In this document: positions 1 to 13,126 of the stretch, one piece after another
Layout: every line of letters begins with the position of its first letter
How positions within the stretch are numbered: the first letter of the stretch is position 1
Assembly: GCA_038502055.1 (NCBI GenBank)
Contig: JAXRKN010000025.1
Location: 372,001 to 436,000 of the forward strand
Length of the DNA: 64,000 bases
Direction: 5' to 3'
Origin: Tanytarsus gracilentus
Lineage: Eukaryota; Arthropoda; Insecta; Diptera; Chironomidae
Translations under genes and position numbers: made by a program
Notes under the pieces: model-generated
Told to the model about the DNA's origin: nothing
The model's database searches: none
What the model saw: only the letters and a program-made list of their open reading frames with translations

Positions 1-3000
1 CGTGAACAGAATGTGCAAGTTTAAAAAAGAGAAACAAATAAGGTATTTGCATTTTAATTGAATAATAGCAATTTTAAAATCGCGATATAGTGTCGTTTTA
101 ATTTTAAAGGATAAAATGAAGAAAATCAAAATGATGATAGCCAACGCTTTTAAGGACTTTTTTAAATTAAAATTTAGAAAATAACATGATGAGAAACATT
201 TGTGCAAGAATTTTTATTGCAAAGTGTAAATTTAAAATTTTAGATGATGGGTGATACTGACAATGAACATGTCTATGCTCTGATTTCCTCCTCCTTTTAC
301 TTCTTAATTGAATGCCTCAAAATAGAGAGATTTTTTCAAAAAGTTCAGCAGCTCAGTTTTAAAAGAATTCAGAATCGAGTTGTTAACAATAATAATTAGA
401 ATGAATTTAATTTTGGCACTTAACTTAAACATGATCAAAATCGCATTTCGCATTCTATAGAGAGTGATGATAATGATCTTTTAATTAAACTGCGTGTTTT
501 TTACTCATTTTATTACAGTATAGGAATCTAATGCATTTAGTATATGATTGTATTTTAAATATAACCTGCAGCAACCTCTTAATTTTACCGAAAAATGCGA
601 TACAATAGAATCTCTTAACAATTTATTAAAATAGAATTTTACACATGAAAATTTCCCATAATAAGAGACAATTATGATTTTAATTTCATCATGATTTTAA
701 ATATTAGCTTGTGATACAAACATTTAAGGTATTAATTATTATATTTTTTTTTACAGTGAGAAAGAAAAAATTTTAGAAAATAAATTTTATGAATGTCCGC
801 AACACTTTAGGGTTTTTATTTTAATTTCAGCTCAACCATTACGATATCATAAAACGCTTTTTTAAAATTATAAAATCTTAGCAAGAATCTTCCAGCCTGT
901 TCTAATTATTTTCTGACTTAAAAACTTTCATAATTTCATTCCATCCTTACAGTGCCATTATATAGAAAAATAAAATAAAATTATGATTTTTGAAAACGCA
1001 CCAAAGCAGTGGGGAGATAGTGATGAGTGTTTTTTACGATGAATAATTTAAATATCAAGTGGCTGTGAATGCGATATTGAGATGAAGAAGAAAGTCTCTC
1101 GCAAGATTTTATTTCTCGAGATTGAGATGGACTCGACTTAGTAAGTGATTGGTTTTCTTCAGGAAAACACGCATTTTAAGCTCTTGTTGCAATAATACTT
1201 TTTGCCGAGAAAAAGAGAGTAATAAACAAAGCTAGAGTGTGGGATTTTTTTTATTATTAACGCTGTGTAAAAAAACATAAATTTCATGGATTCAAATATT
1301 GGATGAAAGAGTGACATTTTTTTATTAAATTCTTCATGACATATTTTAATAAAATTTGTGTATTTAAATATTAAGTACTAAATATTGCTGTTTGAATTAC
1401 CTTTGGAAAAGAAGAGTTTTTTTGCTGATATGTGTAAAAAATATATTTTGTTGCTGGTGAGTATTAAAAACTTTTAAAATACACGTTTTTTATTCTAATC
1501 AAAATCTGCTTAAAAAGTAAAAATTAAATTATACATTGCATCGGTTTAAGAAGATTTTTTTACCTAAATGAAAGTCATCGTCACGTAATCACAAGATATT
1601 TCACTATATCGTAGAGCGCAAAAGAAAGTTCCACCGACATACTGCATACATGAAAGAAAATTATGTAATTCATCTGGGCATCTTACATCTTCATTTTACT
1701 TGACCACATTATTTTGCGACAAGATATATATTCCTAAAAAATAATTTTCTCTTTGCATGTTTGTTATTTTAGAATAAAAACTTGACAATTTAAATTGTTC
1801 AAAATTTGTCGGCAAAATAAGGAATTTTATCTTTTTTTAAAATTTAAAGAAATGATGCCATTAGTTGTGTAACAAAATAATGATGTCCGAAACTATTAGG
1901 TATCTTAATCTTATTTAGTGAAAGAGAAATGTTATATAAAATTACCATTAATTGAGCTGACCTTCTTCGTTTGCATACATTGACAATTTAAGGTGACTTT
2001 TTATCGAAACAAAAACAAAGTAATTGTATGAATTAGGTTTTATTAATTTTTAAAAAAAGCAATAATGAGACATGACAAGAAATATTTATTAATTTCGTTG
2101 AATAATAGCGAATAACTTAAATGAATCCGTTCCGTTTAATAAACATTTGAATATTTTCGAAAGTAAAAGTTAAAAAGTGAAAAATATTTTTTGAAAACAC
2201 TTGGCAGAAGCCCACCGAAAGTCATCAAATTGATTTGTTGACGGCTGACGTCTATTTTTTGGTCTCTCACTGTTTTTGCGGTCACGAAAGCCTCTTGAAT
2301 GAGAGTAAAAGTGGCATTTAAAGTGAGTGTGCGAGCTATTCTCAAAATTAACGGCAGCTATTGTGATGCAGCAATATGGCATTTTATTCAAAACTAGGAG
2401 ACAAAAAGCTATAAACACAGGAGCACTGAATTCTCTGTTCCATTGTATACTTGCTTTAAAGCATCCATGTCTCTCTTTACATCACATTTTTTACATTCTA
2501 CAGAACAAATTTACGGTGAACATAACATATTTTTGAATGACTATTTGACAAAATGAAAGGTGGGAAATTTTTAATTTTCAACTAATTAGTTTTAAAAAAT
2601 AGCAAAACTTATTAGGAAAAGATAGGTTATTAATCTTGTGATTTATCTTTATTTGAGGTAAAATTTAGTTTAATACCAAACAAATTTGAGACTGATTTTC
2701 TCTTCCTGTGTCACTTACATAATGTCAAAACATGGGTAAAAGTCTAAAATACAAAATTTCGAGACAAGAAATAACTTTCAATTTTTCTAATTAAACATAC
2801 GTTTATTTTTTCACATGTACACTGTCCATGATGTACATGTCAAAAATTAATTTTGAAGATGTTACAAATTTACATGCGGACGTTTAAAACTTTTAATACA
2901 GATCCTCTTAAACATCTATGTACTCTAAAATCCGAGCGGTAGATCGGAAAAAAGTCTCTCCAAATGAAGAACACGATGATAGCGACTTTCTCAACAACAT

Positions 3001-3640
3001 TCAACAGCAACTCCGCGAGTCTCGCTCTTTTTTCACACACGAACTTTTTTCGAAGAAGAAAGCGCAAGAAATAAAAGTATTTGTTGAGATGGATTTTTAG
3101 TTGCTGATTGGCTTTCGTGTGATTTAAACGCGCATCTCTTTTTCTTTACTAAAAGTTGATAAAAAAAAATTCCGTATTAGCTGAGGAGTGAAGTTTGAGA
3201 CAGAAAGCTCGAATTAAAAAGAGCATCTTATGTTGCTTATAATTCTTCTTCGATGTTTAAAAGAAGAAAGAGAGAAAATATAATTTTTTTTCGTTCGGTC
3301 ACTCAACATTTCATAAAGTATTAAAGTGAGAGCCTTGCTCTTTTACTTTCACTCAAAGGTCTTTGTCTCGAAGTTTTTTCGGTTTAAATAAATTTGTGGA
3401 TTACTCTCGATTTAATAAAGATAATTAAAAGTTTAAAAAAATATATATAGATTAGCAGACCATTTGATTATACATGTAATTGAGTCAAAAGTAATACATA
3501 GATTGAAATGAAAAGTTGGTTGTTTAATTTTTAATGTGACAGTTTTTAACTTTAAATTAAGTTGCTAAAAAAGAAAATAATATACGAAATAATAATCATA
3601 ATACTTTGCTGTAAATTTGAGGGCAAAGAAGAAAGGTGAA
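1..3640. other. AT-rich non-coding stretch, no gene seen
   Basis: Only short open frames occur here (up to about 80 codons, overlapping on both strands near 2136-2536 and 2870-3100). None shows a recognisable domain, and I found no tRNA or repeat array. The last few hundred bases probably contain the promoter and 5' UTR of the secreted-protein gene starting at 3641, but no TATA box or splice site could be assigned with confidence. Confidence 0.5.
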
Positions 3641-6600
3641 ATGAAGATTTTACTATTTGTGGTAAGTTTAACATTTATAATTTTTAACGCATTTCACCAA
3701 GGTTGTCTTTGAGATTTTGCGGTTTTGCTTAAGTGATAACTGATTACTAAGAAGCTTTAAGATTTTTTCGATCGGATCTTAACCGGTCATAATTAAATTT
3801 TTATTAAAAAAATGCGGTAGTGGTGATGAGCAGCTATCAAATGATTATTAAACAATGATTATTAAACTTTCAAGCTCATGACTTTTTCATTAATATGAAC
3901 CATGCCTTTCTTTTTCACATTATTTTTGCCCAGTCGGATGGCATTGCGGGGCTAGATAGTGAAAAGGTAAAATGATTAATGAAATTAACTTCATCAACAT
4001 AATTTAGATTTCACACATACTCGCAATGCTGTCGGAAGCACTATTTTCTCATATGAATTCGATCCATATTTATGAAAAAAAATTAATCATCGCGGCAATA
4101 TTGAAGAGCATAAATTTTTGAAAGTAAACTCGTTATTCATTATGTATAAAGTGATTCATTTCGTGAATATTTAAAATATTGAAATCATCATAAAATACAA
4201 TTTTATTTATATCGATTTAAATCACCTCGATTCATTTAGTTAATACTATTAACTTAATACTGATGTGTCTTCTTCTCGTTCAATGACCATATTCAATATA
4301 ACAATCGAAAAATTACTGTTGACTATAAATAATGTAACACAAACAAGTGTGTGTGTTTGTAGTTTACTAATTATGAACATAATATTTATGAAACAGTCTA
4401 CAGATGCCAGTTTGTGAACGACAATGAATTTGAAGAAAATTAAAGTTGATTTCATTATGTCTTAATTATGAAAGCGACACATTTCTTTGTTCATCGGTGT
4501 TCATCGTGAAAATATTCAAATGTAAATTTTTTTAAAAAAAATATGCCTATTTATTTTACTTTCTTTCTCACAATCCCGTACGTGCATAAAAATGAAGATT
4601 TTTTCAATATTAAAAAGGTGAACGGAGTTACCGTTATCAGGTTGACGCGCAACCCACTTGTGGACTTGTCGTATCCAACGAAATTAAAGAATATAAAAAA
4701 TACACAAACCCTTTGTGGTGCTACGAAAACCTAATTAATGGCGAAACATTAAACCAATTTAGTTAACAAATAAAATATTTTTTTATTAATTAAAAATTTC
4801 TTATAGACTGCATGTATTGTCATTGTCAATGTCAACGCTGTAAAAGAAAAAAAAATAACGACGGCGGTGGCAGAAATCAGTGGTAATGGCAGTAGAAGTG
4901 AAGTTGTAAAAGAGACCCGTGGCAAAAGAAATTTGAATCTATTTGGAAATTTTGTGTCGAATAGACGCGAAGATGCATATAATCAAAAGCCATCAGGATA
5001 TAGTAAGTCATTAAAATACATAAAAATTATTGAAATAAATTAACATTTTAATTTAGTAAACACCTTATTTATGAATGCATTAAAATCGTTAACGTTAAAT
5101 ATTTATGCAATAGATTATGACACCAACAATTATATTAGCAGCGGGTCCGCCTCGGATAATCATAATTATCATCGCAACCAACATCATCATCACTATCCTG
5201 AGCCGCCAGAGCCGATAATTGAGATCATTATTCAAGACAATAATGAGACTTTACCCCAGCCCATTTTACAAAGCAATGGAAATGAAAAGAAGGAACAAGT
5301 ACAGGTGTTTTATGTGAAATACCATAAAGATGAACATAAGGGATTGGTGATTCATGAACCGGTTGCAGCACTTTCTCCGGCGGGACATGAACAAAACGAA
5401 CCAGATGATCATCATCATCAGGATTTTACAATTGTGACGCCAGCTCCAAACATTCCAAGGCAAACCACAACGTTGCGTACCATTATTCATCCCGATTCAG
5501 AAAAGTACGAAAGTAGCAGTGGTGTGCACGTGACATTCAACAAACCACATAATCACCATAGCAAGTCCGACAATAATATTCATGATGAAGAAAAGGTTGA
5601 GAGTGCCATTCAACCCGTAATTCAATTGCCCCAAAGTCGCGTTGGTCCTATTTCAGTGCTGCCAATAAAAGAGAAGCGTCAGCAGCCACCGTTCTCGCAA
5701 GGTGGAAATTTTCAGAATGTCCCTCAAAATCATGCGCAACTTCATCAGCGACTTCCTGAGGTCGTCTCTCAAAATAATTTCATTTCGCATTCACATCAAC
5801 CTTTTCTCACAAATCAATTAACACTTCCCAGTCAAGAGCCATCAAAACCGTTCCATCCAAATTCTCCGTTTATTTTCAACAACAACAACAACAACAACCA
5901 TATTAATAATCAGCCTCAATTAAACAGACAACCAATTCCAATTCCAATAAACCATCATCATCATCATCATCAAAATCAACACGGAGTATTGGGTCATCAG
6001 CAACAAATAAGTCAAAGGCTTCCTCCGTTGCAAGGGTCTTCAGCATCTCAACAACCTCCACCACAGCGTAATACTGCCCCTCAGGCTAATTTCAATCTAA
6101 ACCAAAAACCTTTCAATTATCATGCGCACTCGTCGCAAGCTCAAAACATTCAAAGACCTCAACCAATTTCTCCTCCTCGGCAAGGATTACCTCAACAAAA
6201 CTTTCACAATTTTAATCAGCAGCTGCCTCCCTTGAATCGTCCTGTTGTTCAATTTAATACACAATACCCCACTCAGCACCAGCTTTCGTCAATTCAATTT
6301 CCACCTAATCAGGGACCACCATTGAACTTCAAACCAGAATCAAAAATTCCTCTCCCATCGAAAACTGTTAACAGTCAACCTTCGCATAATCAATTCATAC
6401 AACCTCCCGTGCACAATGCCAATAATAATGGCAATGTTTTCCAAGGCGGGTTGGTAGAACAAGAAGCTCCAAACTTGACACTTCGGCCAGCACAATATCA
6501 GCAGCTTCCTCAACAAGCTCCACCTCTTCCTTTCCTAAACTCACCTCCACAGCAAGACATTCATTTCAATCAGCAAAAATTTATTCAATCAACATTTGGT

Positions 6601-8070
6601 ACTGACATTCAAGTGAGCTCAAGTGTACCCAAATTTGAACATCACATTACAGAAACAGTTAATCCTCCTGTTTACTTTCAACCAACCGCTCTCGATATGG
6701 ATAAAGTGAAGACTCACCATCAAGACACTGCAAAAAATGTCGGATCAGTCGGACAATTATTGGTGACGCAAAAGCCTCTAACGCAACACAGATTTGCACC
6801 GCAACGTCCCAACAATAATCACCTTTCTTTTCCCACTCAACAAAACTATTACCAAACATCCGCAAATAATTTCGTCGATATAAGTGGACGAAATAATAAT
6901 TACGTAACAAATGCGCCCCTCCCTCAAAAATCCACTACAATCACTCCAATAGTCCAAACTACAACAAGACCAATAACAACAACTTCAACTTCAACAACAA
7001 CAGAGAAACAACCAATTTCATCGAATACAAGTGCAAAATCACAGGCATATTATCAGCTACCAGAAGAAATCCCAGATGATCTTCGAAAACAACTAGAAGA
7101 ATCAGGCGTCCTCGAAAATGCACACATTTCAATCTTAGACTATGATAAAATCGGAGACACGTCTTTACAAGATCTTCCAGCAGAGCACTTGGCTAATTTC
7201 TTTTCAGCTGGTGGGGGAGCACAGATTGGTGCTAATTCCAATAAAGTTATTTCACTGCTAAAACCTAATGGTGAAAGCATAGGCAATCAAATTGACAAAA
7301 ATAAAGATTTTTCAAAGTTGATCGGAGTTAGTAAAAAAGAAGACGTTAATGTACGTGTTGTAAAATTTGACATGCAGTCGCCTGAAATGAGTGTAAATCA
7401 AAAGCATAGCCGATATCTTCCAATTAAAATTAATGGTGCTCAATTTCCCATTTCTGGCATGGCAGAGTTGAAAGAAAAGAAAATCGTTAGTGTCGTTCTT
7501 TTGGCACCCGTGGAGGATGATTACGATGGAGGGCATTCTGAAAAGGATACATTTGAGGCGGGACAAATAAAATTTCTTAGTGGAGAAACCCTAAAAAACC
7601 TAATTAAGAAACCATCGTCAGAGAATTTCAGAAAATGGTTTGAACACGAGCAAAAAGCCATAGCCGAACTGCAGAGCATCGTGCTTCTAGTAACAAAGTA
7701 ATATCAACTCAATTTAAAATCTTTAATCCTAACTAATAATATTAAAAATTTCTCTAACAGGGACAACTTTACGAATGAAAAAGAGATTTTTATGTACGAT
7801 ATCTCAAACAAATCAACTAGTCATTTGAATGGTAACCTGTCTCAAAAGTTTGTTGATGTAGCCGAAGAAAATTCTAACGCACAAGATGAAATTAGGCAAC
7901 CGTTTAATGAGCAAATAGATCGGATCGACAGAAATTTAGAGCCTTTGGTCGATGAATCGGTCATGGATGAGGCAGTTGTAAACTTGAATGGCGAACCTAT
8001 TAATTCCAGTGGAAAGAGAGAAAATCAAGTGCTTATAACTTCAGGCTATAGTGTAATCAAAAATGATTAG
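3641..8070 (+). CDS. secreted His/Gln/Asn/Pro-rich protein (1055 aa, four exons)
   Basis: Exons are 3641-3661, 4807-5002, 5057-7697 and 7761-8070; all introns are GT-AG and the frame stays open throughout. The first seven codons join exon 2 to give a clear signal peptide (MKILLFVTACIVIVNVNA), followed by a TRGKR site near residue 48 that looks like a furin-type cleavage site. Most of exon 3 is low complexity: His runs, an Asn run, many QPP/PQ/HQ repeats and a Thr-rich stretch. An ordered C-terminal part starts near the LPEEIPDDLRKQLEESG motif and carries a FFSAGGGAQIG motif and a RYLPIKINGAQFPI motif. Composition suggests an extracellular, cuticle- or matrix-like protein; this is inference, and I do not recognise a named family. 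If the last intron is retained, translation stops immediately (TAA at 7699), giving a shorter C-terminus. Converges on HPS4. Confidence 0.8.
3662..4806 (+). other. first intron of the secreted-protein gene
   Basis: This 1.1-kb GT-AG intron separates seven signal-peptide codons from the rest of the gene. It contains a 63-codon open frame at 4543-4734 with no recognisable motif, which I treat as chance. Confidence 0.6.
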
Positions 8071-8501
8071 GTCAAAAAAATAAATCAATCATTCGAGTGC
8101 CTGTTGTAAATATTTTTTAAAGAAGCAAATGTGTTTTAGACACTTTGAAATTATTTAAAATTGTAAGAGAAGTGAGAGATTTTTTTTCGAATGCAAAATA
8201 TTTATGAATGAGTTATGCGTAGATGGCCACTGAACTTATTAACGGAGTTTTCTCTTAGTATTAATTAATTTTGATCACTTATTGATAAAATTCACTTTAG
8301 ACTAAGTGAAAATCATTGCAATAAACTTGTAAAAAAAGTTTTGTCCACAAAAATTTAATCGTTTTATTGACTCTTTTTTAATATCACTAAACAATATATT
8401 TTAAAAAACATTGTATGCACAGTTGAATTCATGAGAACAAATTTAAAAAATATGATTTAAAAAGAGATGATTTCTTTATTATTTTGAGTAGTTTTACGAG
8501 T

Positions 8502-11101
8502 TTAAAATAATACAAGCGATTGATCCCTTTCTAGCTTACGTTTTGCCAAAGATATAATTGTGAATTCGGAAGGTGCGGGAAAGCCATTTTGTAATTTGGT
8601 GGATTGCTGATAGTAAGTTTCTGTTCTAGCACTATTATGACCATAGATTATTGCATCGTTAGTTCTTACTATGATATCCGATAAGTGTTTATTCTCATTA
8701 AAATTATCATGCATCAGAAGGGTTGATTGCAAGTCGAAACTTCCATTTTTCTGCACTACATCCCAGTTTTTATCAAATTGGGCAAATGAATAATCGTTTG
8801 CTACTAAATCATACGTAACATTTACTAAATCATTTAAATTTTGCTCTAGACGATTTAAACGATTCACGCAAACATCAAACAGTTGCTGAACCGAGCGATT
8901 ATCAAATGAATTTTCATCAGCAACGATCATCAGGGTTAAATTTTTTTCACCGTGAATAAAGAGATCAACAACACACCTCTCGTTTTTGCCATCATTATTG
9001 CTGGAATTCGCAGTCTCTTGCTTTCCCTCTTCGACTTTCGATAGACGATTGAAAAAGCTTCTATTCAAATTATCTACTGGAGTTTCAAAATAGTTTGGTG
9101 TCTCCAATTCCCTGGGAAAGTTTTCATCATTTTCACTCATGGCCAAGACTGTAAGTTTGCTCATTAGCGGAGTTAGTTGAAGACCACCCATTGATTTTCT
9201 TTTCGTCGACGGCAAATCAAAAATTCCACCGTTTGAAGATGAAGCCCTGCCCGAATCAATATCTAGCGAGAATGACTTTATAGGAAGCTTTAACATTTTC
9301 TTTTTTTGATTTCGAATCGCTCGATTAGGACTATTCTTATTAGCGTCATTTATTTGCATAATCATTGGGTCATTTTCAAACCTCTTTTTTGGTTCATTTT
9401 TCACTTCCTTTGCAATAGTTTCTGATGCGGAAACGCAAGTAACAGGCGGAGACGCAAAGAGATTTTGATAATCATCAAAGAGTGATTTCGACATTGGGTT
9501 CTTCTTGCGTGCATTTATGATAGGATATAAAGGATCCGTAATTGTGTTGTAAACATTGTATTCGTTGAATACACCATTACTCAATGCAAGGGAATCAGGG
9601 ATGTTGCCACAAGAATTTTTCACATCCACACTATTTTTAAATGGATTATTTGAATAAGAAATGAATACGGGTTTCCATTCTTTTTTCTTAGTTTTTTGGC
9701 CAGCTGTATTTTCACTTGATTTAGCTTCAATATTTGCATTTAGAGCAAAAATAGAAGAAATTGGGCCAACCATAGGTGTTATTGGAAGTAACATGAGTGG
9801 CGTCTGTGCGACGGTTGTTTTTCCTATAAATTCTGGATATGAATCAGTTTCATCAAATGAAACGACGGAAGCAATTCCGGATTCGGGAGGAACGGTCTTT
9901 AGTTTAAGTGGCAAGTGGATAGGTCTTTTTGGATTGATTTCGACGGGTGATTCTTCCTCAGGAATGTGAGAAAACTTAAACTTATCTCTTTTCATTAATA
10001 ATCCTTCTTGCTGTCGCTGCTTCCTCTTTATGAAAAACGGCAGTGGTAGCACATTTTGAATGCCTAGTGATGTTGCATCAGTGGTCATTTTTTTGCGATT
10101 TTTTAAGCAACTATACTCCTCGAGGGTGATGAAAATCTTAATGATTTGAGTTCCAGTTGGAAGATGAAAATTAACATTGCTTGCTCTTTCTGCGGTAGTT
10201 TTAATGCGAAACGGATCAGATGCCACGAGTGTTTTGGTTAACATCGGAGAAAATTGAGTACATATCACTTGGTTACTGTAAGTAATCATGCCACCAAGTA
10301 TATTATAATTATTAGAGACGCTTTCAAGGATCTGACTGGCATTTAAAAAAATATTACTGGCGCTTTTTGGTAGATGTAATTTGAAGATATTTTGAAGTAC
10401 GTAGCTGTTATGCTGAAGAACGGGTAGGTAGGTTTCGAAAATCTGGTAAAGTTTGGCACCAAAGTTCATGGAATTTTCTTGCTCAAATATTCGGATAATA
10501 TTGTTATGGTAGAGTCCAATTATTTGCTTTAAAAGCTCACTGCGATCTAGGAGTATCGACTCCTGGATATTTCTATCAGTTCCCATTGCCAATATAAATC
10601 TTCCAAATTTTTCGAATTTAAATTTACCATTTTCCAAGCAAATGAAATCTACTGATTCAAATTCCGAGCAAAAGTTCATCAGTCCTACAAGTTGTCCACA
10701 AAGCGTGAGCTTTTGAGTCTCATTCACCCAACTGAAAATTTTTGAGGTTAATTCATTGCCAAAACTGATAATAATTAATTTAATTAGGTACCTTGGATGA
10801 AAGTAAACGATTGCTTGGAGTGGGTCGGCATCTTAGTGAGACATTTTTTTTATAAAATTCATAGATTAATATACTTTTAAAAAAGCACAAAAAGGGGTGT
10901 ACTTATTAATCAAAGGCATTGAATATAGTAAAATATACTGATATACTGTGTATATGATTTGTTAGCTGATTTGGAAAATGTTAAAGATTATAATCTTTTT
11001 CATTTTCGCATATCAAAAATTTTAAAAAACCACTCACACTCATTTTTGCAAAATTGCAGGTCATAAACAAATGTAATTAACATTTCTTTTGGAGCAGTCA
11101 T
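8502..11101 (-). CDS. HPS4: HPS4 (BLOC-3 subunit)
   Basis: Spliced model: exon 1 11038-11101, exon 2 10792-10831, exon 3 8502-10731, giving 777 aa in a continuous frame. The N-terminus contains LITFVYDLQFCKNE, then AIVYFHPSW, then TLCGQLVGLMNF, the layout of the first longin domain of the CCZ1/INTU/HPS4 family. Further family-like blocks are ILGGMITYSNQVICTQFSP and PTGTQIIKIFITLEE around residues 155-230. The middle is long, polar and poorly conserved, as usual for HPS4. The C-terminal block has LTLMIVADEN and NRLNRLEQNLNDL. In known biology HPS4 pairs with HPS1 as BLOC-3, the exchange factor for Rab32/38 in lysosome-related organelle biogenesis. The tiny exon 2 has a weak polypyrimidine tract, so its acceptor is the least certain point. 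Its start lies 238 bp from the divergent TRIAP1 start, suggesting a shared promoter. Confidence 0.82.
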
Positions 11102-11339
11102 GTTGAGATTAGCTTGGCACCTAATTAATTAGCCTTAATAAAATATCGAAACTCTTTTGACTAGACTTTTATAATTTTCCTAAAATTTTACGCCTGAAAG
11201 CTTTTTTTATTTACAATTTTACATGAGCTTCACACTCAAGGGTAAACTTTAGCACAAAAACCATTTTCAAACGGCTATTGAAAATTCAAATATTGTTTAA
11301 AAATTGATTTTTCAAGTTTTTCTTTTTAATCAGCATATA

Positions 11340-11646
11340 ATGAACTCTATAGGTGAAAATTGCAATGAATTAAAGACAAAGTATGACGCGTGTTTCAACT
11401 CTTGGTTCAGCGATAAATTCCTTAAAGGACACACAGACGATTCACAATGCAAGCCTCTGTTTCAAGTTTATCAAAAATGTGTGCAGGTAAGTATGAATCA
11501 AAAATTCACATTCATTTTATTAAATATTACTTTATTAAAAGGAGGCCTTAACTCTTCACCAAATTGATATCAAAGATTTAAAAACCAAGCACATAGACGG
11601 AGCTAAAACAAATCAAAATAACCAAGAAGGAAGTACTTCTTCTTGA
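11340..11646 (+). CDS. TRIAP1: TRIAP1/Mdm35-like intermembrane-space protein
   Basis: Exons 11340-11486 and 11542-11646 encode 83 aa. The protein starts MNSIGENC and has a twin CX9C signature: Cys8/Cys18 and Cys37/Cys47 each enclose exactly nine residues, with FLKG between the helices, as in TRIAP1/Mdm35. Family members fold in the mitochondrial intermembrane space by disulfide relay and partner PRELI/Ups proteins in phospholipid (phosphatidic acid) transfer. I chose the ATG at 11340 because it matches the family N-terminus; an upstream in-frame start at 11304 would add residues that look like a pyrimidine tract ending in TTTTTAATCAG, possibly a 5' UTR intron acceptor. The gene converges on C1QBP with 144 bp between the stops. 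Confidence 0.88.
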
Positions 11647-11790
11647 TCTACAAGAATTTACAATTTAACAGTGAAGAGAAACGGTTGAAATAGAATGAAT
11701 TAAATTCCATGTTATTTATTTATTAAATGCGTTTTCTTAATTTTCATCAAACACTGGGGCGATACTAAAGCTTTAGAACAAAATATAACT

Positions 11791-12729
11791 CTACTTGGTC
11801 TCAATGGCAAATTTTGAGAGTGACTGAAGAAGATTAATGTATTGCTGGTGTTCATAAGCGGTGCTGAAATCTGATAACTTTTCTGCAAATTCATTGGAAA
11901 TGCCTTTCTCTTCGAGGTAGTTCATCAAGAGGTCATACAAGTAGCCATCCAATACATCACCGGCTACAGCATAAACCTTTTCAGACCACTCGCCTTCATA
12001 TATTGTAATTTCGTCGATACCGAAAACATCATTATATTCGCCCTCTTGAGCCTCTCCCGGGAGAAATGAGCATGTAAACGAGAGAGTCTTGCTGTCCTTT
12101 TTTATGTCAATTTCAAACGTTGGCCTGCTCTTCATTTCCCCAAACTCTGGCTGGTCTTGCTGTGGATTGATTTCTGGCTCATCTTCTGCATCAACGGTAT
12201 GATTTATGTTTAAGGAAATCGTGATCCTATAATTAAATTAAATTGAGATAGGACGTTTATATTAAGAGTAAAAACCTTTTTACTTTTCTTTTCCAACATC
12301 TTTGAAAAGCTCAAGTTCAGCGCCTTCAGTTTTGACCTTAAATCCCTCTAGCTCACTTGGAAGTGATTTGATTTTGCTGGCTTTTTGTTCAGCTACAATC
12401 TCTTCTGCCAAAAATTCGACAAGTTCACGTTCTCCTAAAGAGTAATAGACGAAATTTATTATGAAATTGTTCTGCCGGGAAGCGTATAACCAAAAATTCA
12501 TTGTGAAAATTATTTTGTTTAAATTACCTTTTGTGTGCATCTTAGACATTCCAGCGCATCCACATTTGCAATTTATGCTTGGATTAGTGATGGTAATTGC
12601 TGTATTTGATGCAAAATTCTGTCTATTGACCATGTGATAAATTGTTCGTTTCTGAGCCAATTTTGTGACATTATTTAGCAATGCCAACGAACGAAATGAT
12701 CTCAAGGAGGTTCGAATAAATGTATTCAT
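11791..12729 (-). CDS. C1QBP: C1QBP/p32 (MAM33 family) mitochondrial matrix protein
   Basis: Three exons (12528-12729, 12284-12434, 11791-12226) give 262 aa in frame. The N-terminus is basic, hydroxylated and acid-poor (MNTFIRTSLRSFRSLALL), fitting a mitochondrial presequence. The mature part shows the p32 pattern: a first helix ELVEFLAEEIVAEQ, then a beta strand region with DAEDEPEINP and an acidic stretch. It ends with a C-terminal helix DLLMNYLEEKGI and FAEKLSDFSTAYEHQQYINLLQSL. p32 forms a doughnut-shaped acidic homotrimer needed for mitochondrial translation and ribosome assembly. A tempting single-exon reading is possible because the first intron is open in frame, but the GT-AG sites and family alignment favour splicing. 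Confidence 0.9.
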
Positions 12730-13126
12730 CTTTAAACAAGCAATTCAACTATTTATTCCTTTTATTTTATTAAATTTTTTAACTCAAACTCGAGCTTCTT
12801 CTTCTTCTTCTTTTAACTTTAAAAGTCACGTTTTCTCCACCACAATAAATTGTGGCGCTAGGTGTGTATTTTTAAAGTTATGAAAAGCGTTAAAAAGTTG
12901 CTCTCTTTTTTACCAGATGATAATAACAACAATAATAATAACTTCACAACCTTTCGAAAGTACATAAATGTATTTTATTTTTTTAGTCAATAAAATAAAC
13001 ACAAAAATAGTTATCCATTGTATCACGTATCAGAGTTGGAACTGAAAAGATTTCATTTGTTTATAGCTAGACAAATTTGAATCTATCCAGATTGTCAAAG
13101 ACCGAAAACAAAAAATAGCATTGATC
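12730..13126. other. divergent promoter interval between C1QBP and the GT92-like gene
   Basis: This 397-bp interval lies between two divergent start codons. It holds a short CTT run and AT-rich sequence. No TATA box, repeat or RNA gene stands out. Confidence 0.5.

Noticed and set aside
2918..3100. 60-codon frame MYSKIRAVDRKK on the plus strand
   Set aside because: Coding-like composition but overlapped by an opposite frame, with no homology or splice support.
4543..4734. 63-codon frame as a gene
   Set aside because: It lies inside the first intron of the secreted-protein gene and has no motif.
12435..12527. In-frame reading of the first C1QBP intron as coding
   Set aside because: It would insert an unrelated segment into a conserved helix; GT-AG sites restore the family sequence exactly.
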